From Tachypleus tridentatus (Eukaryota > Arthropoda > Merostomata > Xiphosura > Limulidae): a DNA stretch of 64,000 nucleotides. This document shows, one piece after another, positions 1 through 11,600 of the stretch. The notes under the pieces were generated by a model. It did not search any database, was not told where the DNA came from, and saw only the letters and a program-made list of their open reading frames with translations. Position 1 is the stretch's first letter. Each line of letters begins with the position of its first letter. Made by a program: the position numbers and the translations under genes. The stretch is taken from contig NC_134827.1 in assembly GCF_004210375.1 (NCBI RefSeq), forward strand, positions 100,859,285 through 100,923,284, written 5' to 3'.

Positions 1-981
1 AACTACTGAGTGCAAGCCTTAAGCTGTAATAAATTATTTCGAGGAATTTACAAGACGTTTTAACTCAGACCTGTGTGGTTGAATAATGTTTTTCCTTTTC
101 TTGAAAATGCAACCAGAAGTCAAATGGTCAAAGATCACATGACGTAATATAATCAGGTAAAAGACAGGCTTTTGTCCTGAATATAAAATCCACGATTATC
201 CGTATATCTAAAACAATGTATGAATACTTGACACAGGTAACTTTTCTACACTTTAAAGTTTAGAGCTCGTCTGGGCGTATGCAGTTGTAAAAACTTTAAA
301 AGATATAGTTTAACTAAACCTGTTAACCCTTATAAGCTAACAGAGAATAAAAGTAAGATATTCTTAATACCAATTAATTGTTGTAATTAATTATTAAATC
401 AAACTGTTCTTCTTTATAAAACAATACTTTGGCCATTATGCTCTTTTCCAATAATACTTTAGTAGCTATGTTCTATTCAAACAATGTTTTGGTGACTATT
501 CTTTATTACAACAATACTTTGGTATTTATACTCTATTTAAACAAAGGTTTCTTTACAATGCTTTATTTCAACAATTTAAGTGACTATTATATTTCAAGTT
601 CTGGTTAATCCTCAGTGTACTATTGACACATCGAGTTATTTCTGTATATGCCTAGGATATAGATATTGTATTTATTCCGGAAATACTTGTCGTTTTGAAT
701 GAAAATTAAAATTACCCATACTATTTCAAACGTTCATTCATAATGGTTTTAATCAGTCAAGTGCCACCCTGTACACAACTAGTTATAGATTACATCAGAG
801 CTCTAATCTACACATTTTATTTGAATGTTGATTTCAAGTAAAACTAACAAACGATCTTCTGCGATTTAGAGTTCTTACTTGATTATTAATAATATTTAAT
901 GTTAACATATTAAACTACCCCTGTTTTACACCATGTTGTGACCTCATACATTAGCATGTTTCTAATTTTACTTCTGGTTTC
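1..981. other. AT-rich flank with a degenerate repeat
   Basis: No gene was recognised. About 415-595 holds five or six weak copies of a roughly 31-bp unit around ACAATACTTTGG, too diverged to place exact boundaries. The rest is unassigned AT-rich sequence. Confidence 0.5.
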
Positions 982-1254
982 GGTCTGGCATGGCCAGGTG
1001 AGTTAAGGCGTTCAACTCGTAATCTGAGGGGCGCGAGTTCGAATCCCGGTCGCACCAAACATGCTCGCCCTTTCAGCCCTGGGGGCGTTATAATGTGACG
1101 GTCAATCCTACTATTCGTTGGTAAAAGAGTAGCCCAAGAGTTGGCGGTGGGTGATGATGACTAGCTGCCTTCCCTCTAGTCTTACACTGCTAAATTAGGG
1201 ACGGCTAGCACAGATAGCCCTCGAGTAGCTTTGTGGGAAAGTAAAAAAAACAAA
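982..1254 (+). mobile_element. tRNA-derived SINE (family 1)
   Basis: Nearly full copy. The tRNA-like head (GGCATGGCCAGGTG, then CGAGTTCGAATCCCGGTC as B box) has an anticodon-arm-like stretch around CTCGTAA, which would be a CGT anticodon (tRNA-Thr type). The body reads GTTATAATGTGACGGTCAAT and so on to an A-rich tail. The same body recurs about twenty times in this window. Confidence 0.9.
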
Positions 1255-3515
1255 AAACTTATGTTTTCAAAAAATGTTGGTGTTTCTTCTTTTACAACAG
1301 ATTTTTGTTATTACGTCTTCCGAACAAACAGTTTAATAATTAGTGAATTTCATGTTCTCTTACATTTTTTATTCTTACTGGGATTTCAATATATTAAACT
1401 TTCCATACACTAAGAATGCCGCAGCATTAATTTTTATTTTTTGATCTCGATTTAGATTTTTAATTCGCTTGAGTAATTTAGAAAATAGTGTTTTATGTTT
1501 CTCGTTAACAACAACGTAAAGGGTTGTTTTAAGTAACGCTAAGTGGGGAAACTTTCTATGTAATGCGTTGTTGTCACACTTCCAAAAGCTGTAGCAGTTT
1601 TCAGGCTAGTTGGTATTATGGATCGACCATTTTTACTTAATATCCTATTTTAGTTAGTGATCATGACAAATTTAAACAAAATTCTTATGGCCCATTAACC
1701 ACTAAAAATTAAAACCACCCCATGACCCAACCACCATTAAGAGAGTTAAAAACCTTTCCATTATCCAATCATTACTAAATAGTCGAAACCCAAACACGAT
1801 TATAAATTATAAACTTCCTCATGGCTTTAACCCAACCATCACTGAAGATTCAAAACTTATTCAAGACCCAATCATAACTAAGAAGTCAAAAGAAAATTCC
1901 TCGTGACCATGATCTAGCCACAAGTAAAGATTTAAAACCTTCTCATGATTCAACCATTACTAGAGTCGAAATCTATTAACGACTCCATTGTCACCAATGG
2001 TTTTAAAACCTCAAAGTTTTCCACTGTCTTTACAATAACATTGTCCACCTCCAGTGACACAGCGTCGTTTCTGCGGACTTATACTACTAGAAACTGGGTT
2101 TCGACACCCGTGATAGGAAGAGCAAAGATAACCCTTTGTGTATAACAATAAATAAACCAGTAATATTATCGCAAATTTTTACAGTTTCTTTCTTATCAAA
2201 TTGAGGTTTATAAAATCTGTTTATATGCCAAATTTTATTTACCCAAGTCGTTTTGAGAATACATTTTTACTTCAAGTGGGTTTCTCGTCATCATGAATTT
2301 TATTTACCCAATTTTTAATGAACTATTGACCTGTTTAATGAAAGTCACAAGAAACTTTTCACAGAAAGGCTGGTACTACAAATGTACATTTTATCTTTAA
2401 TAATGAGATATATAAACAAATTGAGGGTGAAAATGATAGATTCTAGAGTTTACTCTAGCCTAGCCAACTTATTCTTGGCTATTCTTTATTACACCAGCTT
2501 TGTGGATCACAATTTTTACTGACTTTGAAAATTACATGAAAGTAAAAAATTTTTTTTACTACACGCTAGTTTGAAATTTACAGTTGAACTTAAAAATTAA
2601 TTGAAACGTATACACATATAAGTGCTAAAAAGTTGGATGTGCCCACAAGAAGACATGTACACACTATGTGATATGCCACTTTTGGAAGTTTTGCTTCTGA
2701 GTTCATCAAAAGCAATTTAATTGAAATGTTAACACACGTACAATTTCTCACTTTATCAGTAACTAATATTTATTTCATTTAGAAGTGTAATACATCAGAC
2801 AAGCACTTTGATTTCATCCTTAAGAATACAAACAAGATTCCTTGTAGCCTACAAACAAAACAAAGCTCTAAACTGTATCCTGCTCTATTTTGGTGAAAAA
2901 ACCCTTATTTCAAGATGTCTCACAGGATACTTTGTTTTAAAGTGTTTTACTTTGGTGAAGGATCTTTTGGTTTAAAATGTTTTATTTTGATAAAGGATTA
3001 TTTGTTATGCCATTCTCTGACTAAAGGTCTTTTGTTTCAAGATGTTTTTCTTGGATGAAGGGTTCTTTGTTTTATTTTCGTGAAGGGTCCTTTGTTTTAA
3101 GATATCTTTCCTTGGCGAAGGGTCCTTTAAACAAAGATTTTTGTTTGTGAAGAATCATTTGTTATAAGATGTCTTTCTTTGCCAAAAGATCCATTGTTTC
3201 AAGATGTCTTTCTTTGGCAAAGTGTCCTTTGTTTTAAGTTTTTTTTGGGGTAAAGAATCCTTTATTTTAATAACTTAGGGTCCTAAGTTTGAAGATGTCT
3301 TATTCATATTTCTTTTATATACATAAAATATCCGAAACAATGAAGTTAGCGACTGTTTACAAATATCCGCTCTTTGTTATCATAACACTACATCGAACCC
3401 ATTACTAGACATTTAAGTCCAAGCACTAGTGAACATTCATCATGTGCAACATGAGTGTGTATTCTTATTAATCAAGAACGTTTTGGTATTCGTTTTTCAG
3501 TTTGTAAAGAAAGAG
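1255..3515. other. Unassigned flank with degenerate repeats
   Basis: No gene was recognised. About 1690-2010 repeats a weak 35-40-bp theme around CCCAACCATCACTA. About 2930-3260 repeats a weak theme around AGGGTCCTTTGTTTTAAGAT, roughly eight copies. The remainder shows nothing I can name apart from the Penelope-type tail listed separately. Confidence 0.5.
2240..2297 (+). mobile_element. Solo Penelope-type 3' tail fragment
   Basis: About 40 bp (ending GGGTTTCTCGTCATCATGAA) match the tails at 16660-16700 (reverse strand) and 49953-49994. They are also similar to the end of the Penelope-like element copy at 51920-51950. It looks like a 5'-truncated or solo terminal fragment. Confidence 0.6.
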
Positions 3516-5687
3516 TGTATTGGTATGAAGACAATATGCTGATCTAGTAATGTATTGGTATGAAGACAATATGCTGATCTTGTAATGTATTGGTATGAAG
3601 ACAATATGCTGACCTTGTAATGTACTGGTATGAAGACAATATGCTGATCTTGTAATGTATTGATATGAAGACAATATGCTGATCTTGTAATGTATTGATA
3701 TGAAGGCAATATGCTGACCTTGTAACGTATTGGTATGAAGACAATATGCTGATCTAGTAATGTATTGGTATGAAGACAATATGCTGATCTAGTAATGTAT
3801 TGGTATGAAGACAATATGCTGATCTTGTAATGTATTGGTATGAAGACAATATGCTGATCTTGTAATGTATTGATATGAAGACAATATGCTGACCTTGTAA
3901 CGTATTGGTATGAAGACAATATGCTGATCTAGTAATGTATTGGTATGAAGACAATATGCTGATCTAGTAATGTATTGGTATGAAGACAATATGCTGATCT
4001 GGTAATGTATTGGTATGAAGACAATATGCTGATCTGGTAATATATTGGTATGAAGACAATATGCTGATCTGGTAATATATTGGTATGAAGACAATATGCT
4101 GATCTGGTAATGTACTGGTATGAAGACAATATGCTGATCTAGTAATGTATTGGTATGAAGACAATATGCTGATCTAGTAATGTATTGGTATGAAGACAAT
4201 ATGCTGATCTTGTAATGTATTGGTATGAAGACAATATGCTGATCTAGTAATGTACTGATATGAAGACAATATGCTGATCTAGTAATGTATTGATATGAAG
4301 ACAATATGCTGACCTAGTAATATATTGGTATGAAGACAATATGCTGATCTAGTAATGTATTGGTATGAAGACAATATGCTGATCTTGTAATGTATTGGTA
4401 TGAAGACAATATGCTGATCTGGTAATATATTGGTATGAAGACAATATGCTGATCTGGTAATGTATTGGTATGAAGACAATATGCTGATCTAGTAATGTAT
4501 TGGTATGAAGACAATATGCTGATCTTGTAATGTATTGGTATGAAGGCAATATGCTGATCTTGTAATGTATTGATATGAAGACAATATGCTGACCTTGTAA
4601 CGTATTGGTATGAAGACAATATGCTGATCTAGTAATGTATTGGTATGAAGACAATATGCTGATCTGGTAATGTATTGGTATGAAGACAATATGCTGATCT
4701 GGTAATTTATTGGTATGAAGACAATATGCTGATCTGGTAATATATTGGTATGAAGACAATATGCTGATCTAGTAATGTATTGGTATGAAGACAATATGCT
4801 GATCTGGTAATGTATTGGTATGAAGACAATATGCTGATCTGGTAATGTATTGGTATGAAGACAATATGCTGATCTAGTAATGTATTGGTATGAAGACAAT
4901 ATGCTGATCTAGTAATGTATTGGTATGAAGACAATATGCTGATCTTGTAATGTATTGGTATGAAGACAATATGCTGATCTAGTAATGTACTGATATGAAG
5001 ACAATATGCTGATCTAGTAATGTATTGATATGAAGACAATATGCTGACCTAGTAATGTATTGGTATGAAGACAATATGCTGATCTAGTAATGTATTGGTA
5101 TGAAGACAATATGCTGATCTGGTAATGTATTGGTATGAAGACAATATGCTGATCTTGTAATGTATTGATATGAAGACAATATGCTGACCTTGTAATGTAT
5201 TGGTATGAAGACAATATGCTGATCTAGTAATGTATTGGTATGAAGACAATATGCTGATCTGGTAATGTATTGGTATGAAGACAATATGCTGATCTGGTAA
5301 TATATTGGTATGAAGACAATATGCTGATCTGGTAATGTATTTGTATGAAGACAATATGCTGATCTGGTAATATATTGGTATGAAGACAATATGCTGATCT
5401 AGTAATGTATTGGTATGAAGACAATATGCTGATCTGGTAATATATTGGTATGAAGACAATATGCTGATCTTGTAATGTATTGGTATGAAGACAATATGCT
5501 GACCTTGTAATGTATTGGTATGAAGACAATATGCTGACCTTGTAATGTATTGGTATGAAGACAATATGCTGATCTTGTAATGTATTGGTATGAAGACAAT
5601 ATGCTGACATTGTAATGTATTGGTATGAAGACAATATGCTGATCTTGTAATGTATTGGTATGAAGACAATATGCTGATCTTGTAATG
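3516..5687. repeat. Minisatellite, 35-bp unit, about 62 copies
   Basis: The unit is TGTATTGGTATGAAGACA followed by ATATGCTGATCTAGTAA; variants differ mostly at the A/T/G before GTAA. Because 35 is not a multiple of 3, three units (105 bp) read open in several frames, which makes spurious tyrosine-rich ORFs. A rare variant (TGTACTGATATGAAG) occurs at 4251 and again at 4986, 735 bp (21 units) apart, so a block has been duplicated. Confidence 0.97.
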
Positions 5688-6109
5688 TCCAAGGCTCTTC
5701 ATTTAACTTGTTTCTGGGAATTTAAGTACATTTAACCCTTCTAAGATTTTAATAATAAGGTTCGACTGTCTCGTGCAACATGTTACTATTGAACCAAGAA
5801 TTATGAAACATGTCCTCTGGTGGGACAGCGATAAGTTTACAGACTTGAAACGTTAAAATACAGAGTTGGATTTCCCACAGTAAACACTCAAGGTAATTTA
5901 CTGTGGCTTTGCTCTGAAATAAACAAACTGAATTTTGTAACGTAGCACAAAGATCGGCTCTCTTTTTCTTTTCTTTACCTGTTATACTCATTTGAAATTA
6001 TTATAGTTAAAATCAGTATGTGTTTTATAATTATTACAATTAGAGTTCAAGTATGTGTCGCTGAAGAGCTTTTTAAACCGAATTTTTATTTGTTTAACTT
6101 GTGTAGGAA
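5688..6109. other. Spacer between two minisatellites
   Basis: About 420 bp of unique-looking AT-rich sequence. A short open frame on the minus strand (5749-5991) has no recognisable domain and no splice support. I see no gene. Confidence 0.5.
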
Positions 6110-7605
6110 TATGGTTAAGATATAGAATGAGAACCCTGTTGTAAAAGTATGGTTAAGATATAGAGTGAGAACCCTATTGTAGAAGTATGGTTAAGATATA
6201 GAGTGAGAACCCTGTTGTAAAAGTATGGTTAAGATATAGAGTGAGAACCCTGTTGTAAAAGTATGGTTAAGATATAGAGTGAGAACCCTACTGTAGAAAT
6301 ATGGTTAAGATATAGAGTGAGAACCCTGTTGTAAAAGTATGGTTAAGATACAGAGTGAGAACCCTATTGTAGAAGCATGGTTAAGATATAGAGTGAGAAC
6401 CCTATTGTAGAAGTATGGTTAAGATATAGAGTGAGAACCCTACTGTAGAAGCATGGTTAAGATATAGAGTGAGAACCCTATTGTAGAAGTATGGTTAAGA
6501 TATAGAGTGAGAACCCTACTGTAGAAGTATGGTTAAGATATAGAGTGAGAACCCTACTGTAGAAATATGGTTAAGATATAGAGTGAGAACCCTACTGTAG
6601 AAATATGGTTAAGATATAGAGTGAGAACCCTATTGTAGAAGCATGGTTAAGATACAGAGTGAGAACCCTATTGTAGAAGCATGGTTAAGATATAGAGTGA
6701 GAACCCTATTGTAGAAGTATGGTTAAGATATAGAGTGAGAACCCTACTGTAGAAGCATGGTTAAGATATAGAGTGAGAACCCTATTGTAGAAGTATGGTT
6801 AAGATATAGAGTGAGAACCCTACTGTAGAAGTATGGTTAAGATATAGAGTGAGAACCCTACTGTAGAAGTATGGTTAAGATATAGAGTGAGAACCCTATT
6901 GTAGAAGCATGGTTAAGATATAGAGTGAGAACCCTATTGTAGAAGTATGGTTAAGATACAGAGTGAGAACCCTATTGTAGAAGCATGGTTAAGATATAGA
7001 GTGAGAACCCTATTGTAGAAGTATGGTTAAGATATAGAGTGAGAACCCTATTGTAGAAGTATGGTTAAGATATAGAGTGAGAACCCTACTGTAGAAGTAT
7101 GGTTAAGATATAGAGTGAGAACCCTACTGTAGAAGTATGGTTAAGATATAGAGTGAGAACCCTATTGTAGAAGCATGGTTAAGATATAGAGTGAGAACCC
7201 TATTGTAGAAGTATGGTTAAGATACAGAGTGAGAACCCTATTGTAGAAGCATGGTTAAGATATAGAGTGAGAACCCTATTGTAGAAGTATGGTTAAGATA
7301 TAGAGTGAGAACCCTACTGTAGAAGCATGGTTAAGATATAGAGTGAGAACCCTATTGTAGAAGTATGGTTAAGATACAGAGTGAGAACCCTATTGTAGAA
7401 GCATGGTTAAGATATAGAGTGAGAACCCTATTGTAGAAGTATGGTTAAGATATAGAGTGAGAACCCTACTGTAGAAGTATGGTTAAGATATAGAGTGAGA
7501 ACCCTATTGTAGAAGTATGGTTAAGATATAGAGTGAGAACTCTATTGTAAAAGTGTGGTTAAGATATAGAGTGAGAACTCTATTGTAAAAGTGTGGTTAA
7601 GATAT
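6110..7605. repeat. Minisatellite, 38-bp unit, about 39 copies
   Basis: The unit is TATGGTTAAGATATAGAGTG followed by AGAACCCTATTGTAGAAG. Variants (CATGG, GATACAGAG, CTACTGTAG) recur in the same order several times, suggesting multi-unit duplications. It lies 0.8 kb beyond the stop codon of the NRF-6-like gene. Confidence 0.97.
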
Positions 7606-8422
7606 TTTTCTAATAATTAAGTTAAAGCTCAAACCTAAGTTATAGAAAGCGTATTTCTAGTTATAATGTAATACGTAGCAGTAACAGTACTTAACATTTC
7701 CAATCTGAATGTTGTGTATCTTAAACATAGGCCAGGTGAGAAGCGTATAGATTCAGGCAGTACTCACCATCAAGTGTCAAGCTGCTCTTTATTAACGATT
7801 AGTGAGATTGATCAGGACATTATAATGTTCTTACTGTTTAAAGTGTGAACACATTCAGACATGGGTTTTGATTCCCGGATCCTCAGTTTTCGGGTCATGA
7901 TAATAAACCATTACCAACAGAGAACATTTGTGTGTGTACAATCCATACATAATTGATCCTTAACAATGCCTAACATGCGTAATAACAAAAGAAACCTTAA
8001 AATGTATTGTGGTGTTAATTTAGGACAACGCCATTCATCGTGTTCTTTCCATTGCTACCTTAGAAGAAGTTATAAAACGTGAGGATATACGAGTTGGAGT
8101 CGGTATACGACATTTAACTAGCTTGTCATCCGTCATATAAATATAGTTCTTTAACCAACGTCCACAATCGTTGAAGGTGGATCGCATTAATTAAATCTTT
8201 TATGCAAGGTTTATCTCATATCAATGATAAATCCTGTTACTAATGACTTATCTCGTATCACATCAGGTTATTTTGTCCAAGACTTATTAATGACCATAAT
8301 TAAGTTATTTAATTGAAGGCTTACAGTCGATACGTTTGTTACCATATCACCAGACTTATGTTGTGAATCGTGATGAGACAAAAGTTATGTCGCTATTTAA
8401 TTTAAATTTACAGATATGGTGG
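7606..8422. other. 3' flank of the NRF-6-like gene
   Basis: AT-rich sequence that should contain the 3' UTR and cleavage site of the minus-strand gene. Apart from an ATTAAA near the stop I see no clear signal. No other gene was recognised. Confidence 0.5.
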
Positions 8423-8638
8423 CTAAGAATGACATGCACCTCCATTACGTACAATAGTCTTTTCAACTAGCTCCGTATCACCCGTGGCTTCGTCATTTGT
8501 GGTTTGAGTAACAAGTTTCCGGCCTCTCGACCGAGACAAAAATTTTTGCCGGATTGCGAAAAATGGAGATTCCACAAGTAGGACACAGATAGCAGAGATA
8601 AGATAGGATAATAAAATATGACCGAACATTATGTAGGC
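8423..8638 (-). CDS. nrf-6-like: Exon 15: last helix and C-terminal tail, stop codon
   Basis: Encodes residues 703-773, then TAG at 8423-8425. The last helix (MFGHILLSYLISAICVLLVE) is followed by the family's E-S-P-F motif and a charged cytoplasmic tail of about 45 residues. The acceptor is TTTTTCAG|GCCTAC. An ATTAAA lies about 20 bp past the stop (8397-8402, minus strand). I could not identify the polyadenylation site with confidence. Confidence 0.93.
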   Translation of the reverse strand, partial: AYIMFGHILLSYLISAICVLLVESPFFAIRQKFLSRSRGRKLVTQTTNDEATGDTELVEKTIVRNGGACHS

Positions 8639-11600
8639 CTGAAAAATAGAAGAAACAAAAATTACTGTTCTGATTTGATGGTTCTAGAGTTTTATTAAAC
8701 ACGTGTTTAAAACACATAACTAATAATTTAGAGCAATTACAATTGTGTCTTTTAAGCAACAATTTCTCTGTAAGAATTTGAGCTGTGGACTGGCACGAAC
8801 TGTGCTTTCAATTAACATTGTTAATTTTTGTCGTTGTGTGAATTTTAGCCATTGTCCAGTCAGCACTAATTCTGCTTAAAAACTATATTACTACATCGAC
8901 ATGCACGATCTCTGAAATGCCTTATCACATCAATAGATAAACTTACTTTTAACATTACCAATTATTATTTATCAAGTAATTATTGGTTAATGGCGACGTG
9001 TGCTTATATTACCTTTTAAAATAAACACCTGTGTTTTCTGCTAACAATACATACATGTCAGCTATTTACCGTTAAATTTTACTGTAGAAGTTTTCCATAC
9101 TCGTGGTGGGCAGAGCACAGATAGCCCATTGAGGCAGCTTAGCGCTCAATTCTAAACAAACTGTTGAAGTCTACCACTGGTGTGTAACAAATCAATTGTT
9201 TTATGCTAATATCTGTCAGAATACGTACTTTACGAGTTCTTGTACGAATCTATGAATTTATCTCCATAACGTAACCATTTTTAATCTTAATATAATAAAT
9301 ACTTACGATTGTAATTTCCTTCGTATTTATGAGGTTTCTTACGTAACCATTGTAAACGTACACAATCACGTGATGAATTAGATAGACCATGTATGTTAGT
9401 CGGTCTAAGGATATGAATGGTTTCCACGACAACAGAGTATTAATAACACCTATGAAAATATAAAAAAAATTATAACCATTGTTAACAGTCAGCACTTGAA
9501 GATGGGGGAGTGGGATGAAGCATAGTTAACAGTCAGCACTTGAAGATGGGGGAGTGGGATGAAGCATTGTTAACAGTCAGCACTTGAAGATGGGGGAGTG
9601 GGATGAAGCATTGTTAACAGTCAGCACTTGAAGATGGGGGAGTGGGATGAAGCATTGCTAACAGTCAGCACTTGAAGATGGGGAGAAAGTGGGATGAAGC
9701 ATTGTTAACAGTCAGCACTTGAAGATGGGGGAGTGGGATGAAGCATTGTTAACAGTCAGCACTTGAAGATGGGGAGAAAGTGGGATGAAGCATTGTTAAC
9801 AGTCAGCACTTGAAGATGGTGGAGAAAGTGGGATGAAGCATTGTTAACAGTCAGCACTTGAAGATGGTGGGGGAGAAAGTGGGATGAAGCATTGTTAACA
9901 GTCAGCACTTGAAGATGGTGGGGGAGAAAGTGGGATGAAGCATTGTTAACAGTCAACACTTGAAGATGGGGGGAGTGGGATGTAGTATTGTTAACAGTCA
10001 ACACTTGAAGATGGGGAGTGGGATGAAGCATTATTAACAGTCAACACTTGAAGATGGGGAAGTGGGATGTAGCATTGTTAACAGTCAACACGAAGATGGG
10101 GAGTGGGATGAAGCATTGTTAACAGTCAACACTTGAAGATGGGGAGAAAGTGGGATGAAGCATTGTTAACAGTCAACACTTGAAGATGGTGGAGAAAGTG
10201 GGATGAAACATTGTTAACAGTCAACACTTGAAGATGGTGGGGAGAAAACAGTGGGATGAAGCATTGTTAACAGTCAGCACTTGAAGATGGTGGGGTTAAC
10301 AGTCAGAAAGATGGGATGAAGCATTGTTAACAGTCAGCACTTGAAGATGGTGGGGGAGAAAGTGGGATGTAGTATTGTTAACAGTCAGCACTTGAAGATG
10401 GGGGGAGTGGGATGAAGCATTGTTAACAGTCAGCACTTGAAGATGGGGGAGAAAGTGGGATGAAGCATTGTTAACAGTCACCACTTGAAGATGGTGGGGG
10501 AGAAAGTGGTATGAAGGATTGTTAACAGTCAGCACTTGAAGATGGTGGGGGAGAAAGTGGGATGATTTGTGATTTTTTAAAATCCATATTCCTTACTTTT
10601 TATGTGTGCTATTTATTTATTATTATAAAAAACACCGGAATAGCTTCGGGCTTTTCTGAAAATGAATTGGATGGCATCCTGTCCTCCCACTTCAAGCACT
10701 GTTAATATTACAGAATAGTCGAAAATATTAACCCTATAAACGTTTTTAATTGACATGGTCTAAAATTGTTAATATATTCAACTTAATAAATATTTCTAGA
10801 CAAAATAACGGAAAGTAATACTTTTTATTTTAAAACAAAATAAAACCTTACATATTTTACTTACTAAAGACAAGGCTCTTTGTTTTTAATTGTGAAAAAC
10901 ATTTAGATTTACCTATATAATAGTACTGTCTGTTGTCTGTCCATGCAAATCCTATGCAGGGTGCGGATGGATCTTAACCAAAATTGGTTTGGAGGTTCAT
11001 TGGGTACATGGGGAGTTACATAGAAACCTGCGCTGTCACATCTTTTGTTTTACAGTTTTTACTGGCTTTTTTTTAAATATAAGAGAAGCAACTTTTCATG
11101 TCCTAAACAGGCCCGGCATGGCCAGGTAGTTAAGGCACTCGACTCGTAATCCGAGGGTCGCGAGTTCGAATACCAGTCACACCAAACATGCTCGTTCTTT
11201 CAGCCGTGGGGGCGTTATAATGTGACGGTCAGTCCCGCTATTCATTGGTAAAAGAGTAGCCCAATAGTTGACGGTAGGTGGTAATGAATAGCCACTTTAC
11301 ACTCAGTCTTACACTGCTAAATTACGGCTGGCTAGCGCAGATAGCCCTCGAAATTCAAACCAAACCTATCATGTCCTACGACCAATCATGTCATTAATCA
11401 TGGACTTACATAACTTCCGTCCAGAGGACGGGTACTCCACTTCGTAAACAATAATTATTGTATCTGTAACATTGTTTTATAACCATAATTGATCATATAG
11501 TGAAAGAGCTACCAAATATGGCAATGAATTCCAGATATGTAGAAGACAGGTTAAAAGTAAGGAGGTAAAAGAAGAAGCAATGTTTATTTGATTGAGCGAA

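Noticed and set aside
982..1060. Possible genuine tRNA gene (anticodon CGT)
   Set aside because: The tRNA-like head continues into the common SINE body and lacks a clean acceptor stem. The same head occurs at about fifteen other SINE copies.
3468..5702. Many overlapping minus-strand ORFs rich in Tyr, Ser and His
   Set aside because: They are a by-product of the 35-bp tandem repeat, whose three-unit period reads open in several frames. There is no start context, domain or splice signal.
6110..7605. Regularly spaced repeat resembling a CRISPR array
   Set aside because: There are no unique spacers between units; every base of the 38-bp unit is repeated. The context is eukaryotic with introns.
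9756..10535. Minus-strand ORFs with L-T-V-N-N-A-S-S-H repeats
   Set aside because: Frames of the minisatellite in intron 13 only; the variable unit length keeps breaking them.
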